This document shows, piece by piece, positions 43,125 to 50,950 of a stretch of 64,000 nucleotides of DNA. Source of the stretch: an uncultured Clostridia bacterium (GTDB lineage: Bacteria; Bacillota; Clostridia; Oscillospirales; Ruminococcaceae); assembly GCA_947629335.1 (NCBI GenBank), contig CANRDI010000002.1, positions 124,001 through 188,000 on the forward strand. Reading direction: 5' to 3'. Position 1 is the stretch's first letter, and each line of letters begins with the position of its first letter. Under the pieces are notes generated by a model, which saw nothing but the letters and a program-made list of their open reading frames with translations, ran no database searches and was not told the DNA's origin. The translations under genes were made by a program, and so were the position numbers.

Positions 43125-44981
43125 ATGTATCTTTCAGACGACATAGATCACGATAAGATCTCAAAAATGACCTTGTCTCAGCTGCGAAAACTCTGCAAAG
43201 AACTTCGGGGATGTATTCTGCGTACTACCCTTAAAAACGGCGGACATCTCTCGTCAAACCTCGGAACGGTCGAGCTTACCGTCGCTTTGCACAGCGTATT
43301 TGACGTAAACGGCGGCGACAAGATAATATGGGACGTCGGACACCAGTCTTATGCGCATAAGCTGCTTACGGGAAGATATTCACGATTTGATACGCTGAGA
43401 TCAAAGGACGGTATTTCGGGATTTTCGAGACCGGAAGAAAGCCCTTCTGACGTTTTTATCTCAGGACACAGCAGCACCTCCGTTTCCGCTGCATACGGTA
43501 TTTCCGAGGCCATGAGGCTCAGAGGGGAAAACGGCGCGGTGGCGGCTGTCGTAGGAGACGGCGCGCTTACGGGGGGAATGGTCTACGAGGCTCTCAATAA
43601 CGCCGGAAAAACTGCGTCTAACCTTACGCTTGTTCTTAACGATAACGCTATGTCCATAAGCAAGAACAAGGGCGCTCTTGCGAGGTATTTGGCGCATATA
43701 CGTTCCACAAAAAAATATTATCGTGCAAAAGAACACGTCAAATCTGCTCTTTCGGCAATTCCTGTTGTGGGAAAGCCGCTTGAAGAAATGATAACAGACG
43801 CAAAGCGCCTGCTCAAGAAAACGCTCTATGACAGCAGCAACCTGTTTGAAAATCTCGGATTTACATATATCGGGCCTGTAAACGGACATGATCTCGAAGA
43901 TCTTATAGAGGCGCTTTCGGCTGCGAAATATGTAAAACGCCCGTGTATCGTACACGTTTTCACTCAAAAGGGAAAGGGCTTTAAGCCTGCCGAGGAAAAT
44001 CCGGGAAAATATCACGCCATAGGAAAAGACGGCGAAGCGGTCGAATATAATTCGGACAGTTTTTTTTCGCCGAGAACGTATTCCGAAGTGTTCGGACAGG
44101 AGCTTGTGCGTATAGGAAAAAAAGACAAGCGCGTATGCGCGATAACTGCGGCGATGAAATATGCGGTGGGTCTGAACTATTTTAAGGACTTCTTTCCCGA
44201 AAGGTTTTATGACACGGGAATAGCCGAACAGCACAGCGTAACCTTTGCGGCGGGACTTTCGACAGGCGGTATGCTTCCCGTGTTCGCGGTTTATTCGACA
44301 TTTTTACAGCGCGGTTTCGACCAGATAATACACGACTGCGCGATAGAAAAAACGCACATAACGCTTGCGATAGACCGCGCAGGTTTTGTCGGAGAAGACG
44401 GCGAAACTCATCAGGGAATTTTTGATGTTCCAATGCTGCGTTCTGTTCCGAACACAACAATTTTCGCGCCTGCGTCGTTTGAGGAGCTTAGAAGCTGTTT
44501 AAAGCGCGCAGTATATGAAACGGATTCAATAGCCGCAGTGCGTTATCCCAAAGGAAGCGAACCGCTGTATATTGAGGAAAAATACAAAGCGGCAATGTCG
44601 CCCGCGCGCGATTATTATTACAGCGGAAAAAAGAGCGGAGTTGTCGCTGTTACCTACGGAAGAATTTCGCTGAACTGTGTAAAAGCCTGTGAAAAGTCGG
44701 GCGCGGACTTTATAAGACTTGTAAAGATAAACCCGATATTGAACGAAACGATCGATATTATCGGCAAATACAGCAGAGCGGTCGTGTTTGAGGAAAGCTC
44801 TAAAAGCGGCGGCATAGGCGAGGGAATTGCCTCAAAACTTATGGAAGCGGGATATGAAACACGAGTTGAAATTGTTGCAGTAGACAATGAGTTTGTTCCT
44901 GCGGCGTCTGTCGAAGAACAGTTTGAGATGTACGGATTGTCGGAAAATAAGATGACCGAAAGGCTTTTGAAAAAAAGGTAA
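43125..44981 (+). CDS. dxs: 1-deoxy-D-xylulose-5-phosphate synthase
   Basis: A 618-residue thiamine diphosphate enzyme that condenses pyruvate and glyceraldehyde 3-phosphate, the first step of the MEP isoprenoid pathway. The thiamine site shows VGDGALTGGMVYEALNNAG and NDNAMSISKN (about 140-185), GHQSYAHKLLTGR earlier, and a C-terminal transketolase half with FYDTGIAEQHSVTFAAGLS and DRAGFVGEDGETHQGIFD. GGAGG lies before the ATG. The tlyA start overlaps its stop (TAATG). Confidence 0.97.
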   Translation: MYLSDDIDHDKISKMTLSQLRKLCKELRGCILRTTLKNGGHLSSNLGTVELTVALHSVFDVNGGDKIIWDVGHQSYAHKLLTGRYSRFDTLRSKDGISGFSRPEESPSDVFISGHSSTSVSAAYGISEAMRLRGENGAVAAVVGDGALTGGMVYEALNNAGKTASNLTLVLNDNAMSISKNKGALARYLAHIRSTKKYYRAKEHVKSALSAIPVVGKPLEEMITDAKRLLKKTLYDSSNLFENLGFTYIGPVNGHDLEDLIEALSAAKYVKRPCIVHVFTQKGKGFKPAEENPGKYHAIGKDGEAVEYNSDSFFSPRTYSEVFGQELVRIGKKDKRVCAITAAMKYAVGLNYFKDFFPERFYDTGIAEQHSVTFAAGLSTGGMLPVFAVYSTFLQRGFDQIIHDCAIEKTHITLAIDRAGFVGEDGETHQGIFDVPMLRSVPNTTIFAPASFEELRSCLKRAVYETDSIAAVRYPKGSEPLYIEEKYKAAMSPARDYYYSGKKSGVVAVTYGRISLNCVKACEKSGADFIRLVKINPILNETIDIIGKYSRAVVFEESSKSGGIGEGIASKLMEAGYETRVEIVAVDNEFVPAASVEEQFEMYGLSENKMTERLLKKR

Positions 44982-45709
44982 TGAGAATTGATGTTTATCT
45001 TGCAGATAGGGGCATATGTCCGAGCAGGACAGCCGCCGTGCGGCTTATTGAACAGGGCGGCGTTTCGGTAAACGGAAAAACGGCAGAAAAGCCCTCAATT
45101 GAAGTAAATGACGCAGATGATATCAGAATTTCGGAAGAAAAACAGCTTAAATATGTCGGACGCGGAGGAATTAAGCTTGAAAGGGCGATAGAGGTTTTCG
45201 GCATTTGCCTTGACGGGAAAATCTGCATTGACGTCGGCGCGTCTACGGGCGGATTTACCGACTGTATGCTTCAAAACGGCGCGAAAACGGTTTACGCGGT
45301 AGACGTCGGAACAGCACAGCTTGCCGAAAAATTGAAAAACGACAGCCGAGTAATATCCCTCGAACAGACCGATATCCGCGATTTTTCTCCAAATTTTAAA
45401 GCGGATTTTATCGGTGCAGATGTTTCGTTTATCTCGCAAAAGCTGATATTGCCGCATATATTCCGACTTCTGAAAAGCGGCGGCGAAGCGGCAGTTCTTA
45501 TAAAACCCCAGTTTGAGGCAGGAAATAAAAAACTGCTTACAAAAAAAGGAATAGTAAAAGATGAAAAGATCAGGAAAAAGATAGTCGAAGAGCTTAAAAC
45601 TTTCGCAGAACAATGCGGTTTTACGCTTGTCGGCACAGAGGTTTCCCCGATAAAAGGCGGCGACGGAAACGTCGAATATCTTCTTGGACTGAGAAAGGAA
45701 AATATATGA
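44981..45709 (+). CDS. tlyA: TlyA-family rRNA 2'-O-methyltransferase
   Basis: A 242-residue protein. An N-terminal S4 RNA-binding domain (residues 1-60, MRIDVYLADRGICPSRTAAV) is followed by an FtsJ-type methyltransferase fold. The SAM loop is DVGASTGGFTDCML (about 82-95). VDVGTAQLAEKL and the late KGGDGNVEYLLGL are typical. In mycobacteria TlyA methylates 16S and 23S rRNA. The Firmicutes YqxC group is close and commonly lies, as here, before nadK, argR and recN. Confidence 0.93.
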   Translation: MRIDVYLADRGICPSRTAAVRLIEQGGVSVNGKTAEKPSIEVNDADDIRISEEKQLKYVGRGGIKLERAIEVFGICLDGKICIDVGASTGGFTDCMLQNGAKTVYAVDVGTAQLAEKLKNDSRVISLEQTDIRDFSPNFKADFIGADVSFISQKLILPHIFRLLKSGGEAAVLIKPQFEAGNKKLLTKKGIVKDEKIRKKIVEELKTFAEQCGFTLVGTEVSPIKGGDGNVEYLLGLRKENI

Positions 45710-46560
45710 AAGTTTTAATTGTTTTCAACATGGGAAAAACAGGCGCGGCTACGCAATCGCGCAAAATTGCACAATTCCTTAAAGCTGCGGGAATTACCCC
45801 GTGCATTTTCGGCGAAAACACCGTTTTTGTTGAAAAGGTAGGCGCGGAAGTTGTCGATTCGCCTGAGGGGTGCGATTATATAATAACTGTCGGCGGCGAC
45901 GGAACGATACTTCGCTGGGGAAAAGTAGCGGCGGAGTACGGCATACCGCTTTTAGGAGTAAATTTCGGCAGGCTCGGCTTTATGGCGACCGTCGAAAGCG
46001 AGGACATCTGGAAGATACCCGACATTTTAAACTCAAATCACCCCGTAACGCCGCGAATGATGCTTGATTGTAAACTCATACGCGACGGAGAGGTCATTTT
46101 TTCCGAGCAGGTATTGAACGACGTAACTATTTCCCGAAGCAGCCGTTCAAGACTTCCCGAATATATGATCTACTGCGGCGACAGCGAGGTCACGCGCGTC
46201 CGCGCAGACGGCATTATTTTGAGTACGCCCACAGGCTCTACCGCCTATTCTCTTTCGGCGGGAGGTCCTATAATCTCGCCGGATATGGAGTGTATAGAGT
46301 TCACGGCTCTGTGTCCTCATACTCTCTTCAACCGCACAATGATATTCTCAGCAAAGCAGAACGTGACCGCGCGCGTGTGCCATTACGGCGACAGCACCGC
46401 TACAATTTCCGCTGACGGCGGAACGGCTGTTCCTTTTTTGGAGGGCGATGTTCTTCAGCTTACGAAATACGATAAGGACTTGCTTCTGATCGAAACCGGC
46501 GAAGGATTTTACGGAGTAATTCACAACAAGCTCTTGACGCCGATAAAGGACGGAGAATAA
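45706..46560 (+). CDS. nadK: NAD kinase
   Basis: A 284-residue kinase that makes NADP from NAD and ATP. The YIITVGGDGTILR diphosphate motif lies at about 56-68, then GVNFGRLGFMA (about 86-96), LNDVTISR and the second signature DGIILSTPTGSTAYSLSAGGPIISP. The ATG at 45706 overlaps the tlyA stop and has GAAAGGAAA upstream; the open frame before it does not match the family. Confidence 0.96.
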   Translation: MKVLIVFNMGKTGAATQSRKIAQFLKAAGITPCIFGENTVFVEKVGAEVVDSPEGCDYIITVGGDGTILRWGKVAAEYGIPLLGVNFGRLGFMATVESEDIWKIPDILNSNHPVTPRMMLDCKLIRDGEVIFSEQVLNDVTISRSSRSRLPEYMIYCGDSEVTRVRADGIILSTPTGSTAYSLSAGGPIISPDMECIEFTALCPHTLFNRTMIFSAKQNVTARVCHYGDSTATISADGGTAVPFLEGDVLQLTKYDKDLLLIETGEGFYGVIHNKLLTPIKDGE

Positions 46561-46569
46561 GGAGCGTAT

Positions 46570-47016
46570 ATGAAAAAGAAAGCGCGTCAGCTTCTTATAA
46601 TGGAAATAATTTCGCAAAACGAGGTCGAAACTCAGAACCAGCTTATGCAGCTTCTGAAAGAACGCGGAGTAGATACCGCACAGGCTACTTTGTCGCGCGA
46701 TATAGCGGAGCTGAAGATCGAAAAATGTATGTCGGAGAGCGGCGTTTCGCGCTATTTTTCGGGAGTTTCAAACGAAGAACTGTATTACAGCGAGATTTTC
46801 GCACAGTCTGTCATATCGGTAGATTATGCGGCGAATATTGTTGTGATGAAGTGCCACGCGGGACTTGCAAATGCCGCGTGTAAAGTCGTTGACGAGAGAA
46901 AAATAAGCTCTGTTATGGGGACTATAGCGGGCGACGACACGGTTTTTATTCTCACCAAAACCGAAAATCACGCAAAGGCCCTTTCAATCCAGCTTGCACG
47001 AATGATGAGGAGATAG
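46570..47016 (+). CDS. argR: Arginine repressor ArgR/AhrC
   Basis: A 148-residue regulator. The N-terminal winged helix (about 1-70) shows ENEV-type spacing around IISQNEVETQNQLMQLL and QATLSRDIAELKI. The C-terminal hexamerisation and arginine domain ends with VMGTIAGDDTVFIL (about 117-130), the core arginine motif with its paired Asp residues. It starts 9 bases after nadK. It regulates arginine genes located elsewhere; in Clostridia it is usually beside recN. Confidence 0.95.
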   Translation: MKKKARQLLIMEIISQNEVETQNQLMQLLKERGVDTAQATLSRDIAELKIEKCMSESGVSRYFSGVSNEELYYSEIFAQSVISVDYAANIVVMKCHAGLANAACKVVDERKISSVMGTIAGDDTVFILTKTENHAKALSIQLARMMRR

Positions 47017-47022
47017 TTATTT

Positions 47023-47526
47023 ATGATAACTCATGCGCCCGACAGCAAAACTCTTCAAAAAATGAAAGCAATATGGGAGAATCACAAGGACATTTTAAAG
47101 CCCAACAGAAAAAGCGGAGCGGAAATTTTATCGTATCTTGAAAGCAATTATCCGCTGAAGGAAATTTTTGATAAAGACGCATTGGATGTCGTTTCGGAAA
47201 ATGTTCTGATGAATGAATATGATGCCGAGAAACTGCGCGGTGGACAGCCCGTTCCAAAAGCGTTTTATCTTGAAAACCGAGGCAAAGGAAATAGGTTTTA
47301 TCTTCCCGAAAACAAAGATGATGTTTCGATTTGGGGAGAAGAAATCACGAGAATATTTGTCGGAATTGACATAACGAGCGGATTTTTTACAGTTGAGGGC
47401 AGCAGTTTGCTATGGGACGAGCTTTGCGTTTTTCGGGGCGTTGATGAAGCGGATTTGCAGAATTTTGCGGCAACGGCAATATATATCGAAGCGAAAGAGC
47501 GTATTGAAAGTTTAACAAAGCGATAA
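47023..47526 (+). CDS. Uncharacterised 167-residue protein between argR and recN
   Basis: Cytosolic, with no signal peptide or membrane segment. GAGGAGA lies just before the ATG. Conserved-looking parts are an N-terminal helical region (KMKAIWENHKDILKPNRKSG), a central NRFYLPENKDDVSIWGEEI, and a beta-rich TSGFFTVEGSSLLWDELCVFRG, ending in a helix. I do not recognise the family. It starts 6 bases after argR, so it joins the operon, but recN usually follows argR directly. It is probably a later insertion with its acetyltransferase neighbour. Confidence 0.75.
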   Translation: MITHAPDSKTLQKMKAIWENHKDILKPNRKSGAEILSYLESNYPLKEIFDKDALDVVSENVLMNEYDAEKLRGGQPVPKAFYLENRGKGNRFYLPENKDDVSIWGEEITRIFVGIDITSGFFTVEGSSLLWDELCVFRGVDEADLQNFAATAIYIEAKERIESLTKR

Positions 47527-47570
47527 TTTCTGAAACAGCTGAAAATAAACATTTACGGGTTTAAAAACGA

Positions 47571-48014
47571 ATGGATATTTTTGAAGTCAAAACGGATAAA
47601 AGGGCTTTCATTGACCTGCTTTTACAGGCGGACGAACAAGAAGATATGATAATGCGCTATCTTGATCGCGGAACAATGTATGCGCTTGCGGAAAATGACG
47701 TAAAAGCGGTATGCGTTGTCACCGACGAGGGAAATTCGGTGCTTGAGATAAAGAATATCGCCGTAAGGACGGAATTTCGGCGTATGGGATACGGAAAAAA
47801 GCTTGTTGGATTTGTCGAGAAAAAATATAAAGGTTTATATAATGTCCTGAAAGTGGGAACAGGCGACAGTGAGCTGACGATCCCGTTTTATGAAAAATGC
47901 GGTTTTAAGGAAACGTACAGGGTAAAGAATTTCTTTGTCGATAATTACGACCATCCGATTTTTGAATGTGGAAAACAGCTTATTGATATGGTATACCTTG
48001 AAAAAGCGATTTAA
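47571..48014 (+). CDS. GNAT-family N-acetyltransferase
   Basis: A 147-residue GCN5-type acyltransferase. The acetyl-CoA loop is RRMGYGKKLVGFVEK (about 70-84), preceded by the VLEIKNIAVRTEFR strand. The late ELTIPFYEKCGFKETYRVKNFFVDNY has the usual YxxxGF ending. The substrate is unknown. The ribosome site before the ATG is weak. It lies with the unknown gene 47023-47526 between argR and recN, apparently an operon insertion. Confidence 0.9.
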   Translation: MDIFEVKTDKRAFIDLLLQADEQEDMIMRYLDRGTMYALAENDVKAVCVVTDEGNSVLEIKNIAVRTEFRRMGYGKKLVGFVEKKYKGLYNVLKVGTGDSELTIPFYEKCGFKETYRVKNFFVDNYDHPIFECGKQLIDMVYLEKAI

Positions 48015-48071
48015 GATCGAAAATATAGACGAACGGCTTGGTAAAGGAAAGCAAAAATAAGGAGCAACAAA

Positions 48072-49721
48072 ATGTTAAGAGAGCTGTCAATTGAAAATCT
48101 TGCGGTGATCGAGCGCGGAAACGCTCGGTTCTGCGGCAGCTTTAACGTTTTTACGGGCGAAACGGGCGCAGGAAAAAGCGTCCTTATCGGAGGAATAAAC
48201 GCTATTTTAGGTCAGCGCGTAAGCCGCGACGTTGTTCGTTCGGGCGCGCAAAAGGCTGTTATAACGGCGCTTTTTGACGAGCTTCCGAAATGTGCGGTTG
48301 AAAAGCTGAAAGAGCTTGGATTTGAAGAATGCGACGAGATAGTTTTATCGCGCGAGATATTTGCCGACGGAAAAAGTTCCGCTCACATAAACGGCAGAAC
48401 GGCGACGGCGGCAATGCTCAAAGAACTCGGCAGTTTACTGATCGACATTCATGGTCAGCACGACAACCGCCTTCTTATGTCAAACGAAAGTCAGCTCGAA
48501 ATCCTTGACCGGCACGCGGGCATTACCGACAAAATAAACGCTTATCACGAGTTGTTCGGCGATTTTTCCAAGACCTCGCGCGAGCTGAAAAAACTTATCG
48601 AAGACAACGAAATGAGAGAGTTTAAAATAGAACGATTAAAGTCGGTTATTTCCGAGCTTGAACCTCTCGAACTCGTAAAGGGCGGCGGGGAGCTTCTCGA
48701 ACAGCAGCTCGAAAAAGCGCGAAACAGCGCGAAAATTATGAACGCTCTGCAAAAGGCATATTCCGCGCTTTCGGCGGAAGAAGGAGCAGCGGCGATAGAA
48801 ATGCTTCGTGATTCGATGAATTATCTCGACAGTGTTTCAGATATAGAGCCTAAAGCCGCCGCGCTTTCGTCAAGGCTTTTGGCAATAATAAGTGAAGCGA
48901 ACGATATTTCCGCGGAAATATACACTTCATGCGATAGTTATTCGGACAACAACGAGGCGGAGCTGTCCGACAGAATGTCGCTTTTGAAAACTGCAATGCG
49001 AAAATACAACAGGACAGCTGACGAGCTTGCGGATTATCTTGACGAATGTAAAAACGAGCTTGAAAATTTAGAAAATTCGAGTATGCGCATAGAAGAACTT
49101 GACGAAAAAAAGCATCTTCTTGCAAAACAGGTAAAGTCTTCCGCAGCGGAAATTTCAGAGTTGAGAAAAGCAGCCGCCGAAAAATTTTCAGAGGAAATAA
49201 AGTGCGAGCTTACTTTTCTCGATATGCCCGACGTAAGGATCGTTTTCGCGGTAAATCCCGACAAAATTTCCAAAAGCGGAATGGACGCCGTAGAGCTTAT
49301 GATATCCGCAAATGCAGGTGAGGAACTGAAGCCGATGAACAAAATAGCGTCCGGCGGCGAATTGTCGAGGATAATGCTGGCAATAAAGTGCGTTTTGGCG
49401 AAGAGCGACGATATGCCGACGCTGATTTTTGACGAGATCGACACGGGGATAAGCGGGCGTGCCGCGCAGAAAGTCGGCATAAAGCTCAAAGAGCTTTCGC
49501 GTTCGCGGCAGGTCATGTGTGTAACTCACTTAGCGCAGATCGCCGCAAAAGCCGAAACTCATCTTGCGCTTGAAAAAACCGTGGAAAACGAGCGAACATA
49601 TACGAAAATTTCAGAACTTGACCGCAACGGCAGAGTGAACGAGATAGCTCGCATCATCGACGGAAGCGGAAAGAATGAGGCAAGTCTGAAAGCTGCTGAG
49701 GAAATGCTCTGTGAAAGCTGA
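48072..49721 (+). CDS. recN: DNA repair protein RecN
   Basis: A 549-residue SMC-like ATPase in double-strand break repair. MLRELSIENLAVIERGNARF opens it. Walker A is FTGETGAGKSVLIGGI (about 28-43), and IHGQHDNRLLM (about 129-139) is the Q-loop region. Two coiled-coil arms lie about 160-360. The ABC signature KIASGGELSRIMLAIK and Walker B LIFDEIDTGISG follow. AAGGAG lies before the ATG. It is the end of the operon. Confidence 0.97.
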   Translation: MLRELSIENLAVIERGNARFCGSFNVFTGETGAGKSVLIGGINAILGQRVSRDVVRSGAQKAVITALFDELPKCAVEKLKELGFEECDEIVLSREIFADGKSSAHINGRTATAAMLKELGSLLIDIHGQHDNRLLMSNESQLEILDRHAGITDKINAYHELFGDFSKTSRELKKLIEDNEMREFKIERLKSVISELEPLELVKGGGELLEQQLEKARNSAKIMNALQKAYSALSAEEGAAAIEMLRDSMNYLDSVSDIEPKAAALSSRLLAIISEANDISAEIYTSCDSYSDNNEAELSDRMSLLKTAMRKYNRTADELADYLDECKNELENLENSSMRIEELDEKKHLLAKQVKSSAAEISELRKAAAEKFSEEIKCELTFLDMPDVRIVFAVNPDKISKSGMDAVELMISANAGEELKPMNKIASGGELSRIMLAIKCVLAKSDDMPTLIFDEIDTGISGRAAQKVGIKLKELSRSRQVMCVTHLAQIAAKAETHLALEKTVENERTYTKISELDRNGRVNEIARIIDGSGKNEASLKAAEEMLCES

Positions 49722-49740
49722 ATAAGAAATAATTTATACA

Positions 49741-49782
49741 AATGTTTGGGCTGAAAATATTGTTCAGCCCGAAATTTGTATT
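49741..49782 (+). terminator. Terminator after recN, left flank of the kinase cassette
   Basis: Stem GGGCTGAA / TTCAGCCC (49748-49755, 49763-49770), then GAAATTTGTATTT. The whole stretch AATGTTTGGGCTGAA... to ...CAGCCCGAAATTT is nearly identical to 55281-55324 at the other end of the three-gene cassette. Confidence 0.75.
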
Positions 49783-50078
49783 TCAGACGTTTTTATTTCG
49801 CAAATTGAGGGAAAAACCAATGTTTATGACACTTTTTAGGGATTTGTGCGTAATATGTAAAATTTAGATTACAGAGTTTTTCATTTAGATGATATAATTA
49901 AATTAGGAAAGCTGAAATAGTTTTGGCGGCAGCTTCTTTGATTTTCGCTGTCATACTCTTCTTCAAAAAAATTCTAAAAAATAATAAGCATTTGCTCCCT
50001 GATTTTCGGGGAGCAGGCAGTGCTTTGTATAATTTAATAAAAACAGACTTTGCTTTATGTGCAAAAAAACAACAAATA
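49783..50078. other. AT-rich gap before the phosphatase-kinase cassette
   Basis: No gene with a ribosome site is seen. A hairpin TGCTCCC / GGGAGCA lies at 49993-50015. Confidence 0.5.
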
Positions 50079-50107
50079 TTGACAAAAAGGCTCTTTTGCG
50101 CTATAAT
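50079..50107 (+). promoter_or_regulatory. Perfect sigma-A promoter of the phosphatase-kinase cassette
   Basis: TTGACA at 50079-50084, 17-base spacer, TATAAT at 50102-50107, 70 bases before the first start codon. No operator is evident, so constitutive expression is likely. Confidence 0.93.
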
Positions 50108-50177
50108 ACAATCGGAGTTTTGTGTTGTCAGCGGATTTGGTCGGCATTTTTGCCGCCGATAAGAAAACGAGGGACAT

Positions 50178-50930
50178 ATGAATTATAAAATATTGTATTC
50201 GTGCGTTTGTCATATCGGAAATGTCAGAAGTAAAAATCAAGACAATATTATATGTGACGGAACTTATTTGGAAATAAATGATAAAAATGTTAAGTCTTTG
50301 CTGTGCGGAGTTAAATCATCGAAAACTGCTTCGGTATTCGGCGTTTTTGACGGTCTGGGCGGAGAGGCTTGCGGAGATGTAGCGTCATATATCGCAGCTA
50401 AAAATGCTGCCGAACTAAAGATCAAAAAAGACGCCGTATCAGCTTTGGCTGATTACTGCGACAGAACTAACCGCGAAATTTGTTTTTATGCTGACAATAA
50501 TCAAGTTCCCGCCATGGGAACGACCGCGGCGATACTTGTTTTCACTCGCAAAGAAATTACATTGTGCAATATTGGCGACAGCAAGATTTTCCGATTTTGC
50601 AGAGGTGTTTTAGAGCAAATTTCAACAGACCATGTTATATCCGCCGCATACGGCGTGAAACCCCTGCTTTCACAAAAACTCGGCATCCCTCCGACCGAGC
50701 TTGTGATCGAACCTTATTACGCGCGGAGGCTGTACAATGACGGCGACATTTATCTTATCTGCTCTGACGGGCTTACGGATATGCTTACAACGGCTGAAAT
50801 AGCAAAAACGCTGGCGGCAAATTCCGTAAAAGAGGCTTGTACGGAGCTCCTTAAAAAAGCGCTTTCAAACGGTGGGCGCGACAACACGACAATTATTCTG
50901 TGCAAAATCGAGCGCGAGCGGCTTTTTTAA
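50178..50930 (+). CDS. PP2C-family Ser/Thr protein phosphatase
   Basis: A 250-residue metal-dependent phosphatase, without membrane segments. Motifs in order: GNVRSKNQDN (14-23), VFGVFDGLGGEACG (about 52-65) with the metal-binding Asp, MGTTAAILVF, CNIGDSKIFRF (about 131), LICSDGLTDML (about 193-203) and GGRDNTTIILC at the end. All expected metal ligands are visible. It precedes the receptor-like kinase by 20 bases, the usual pairing of phosphatase and Hanks-type kinase, and should reverse its phosphorylations. The neighbourhood differs from the standard prpC-prkC locus between cell-division and rsgA genes. Confidence 0.93.
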   Translation: MNYKILYSCVCHIGNVRSKNQDNIICDGTYLEINDKNVKSLLCGVKSSKTASVFGVFDGLGGEACGDVASYIAAKNAAELKIKKDAVSALADYCDRTNREICFYADNNQVPAMGTTAAILVFTRKEITLCNIGDSKIFRFCRGVLEQISTDHVISAAYGVKPLLSQKLGIPPTELVIEPYYARRLYNDGDIYLICSDGLTDMLTTAEIAKTLAANSVKEACTELLKKALSNGGRDNTTIILCKIERERLF

Positions 50931-50950
50931 CTCAAAAAAGAGGTATAAAA

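Noticed and set aside
49923-50162. 79-codon plus-strand frame before the phosphatase gene
   Set aside because: It has no ribosome site, crosses a hairpin and the strong promoter, and looks like translated AT-rich spacer.
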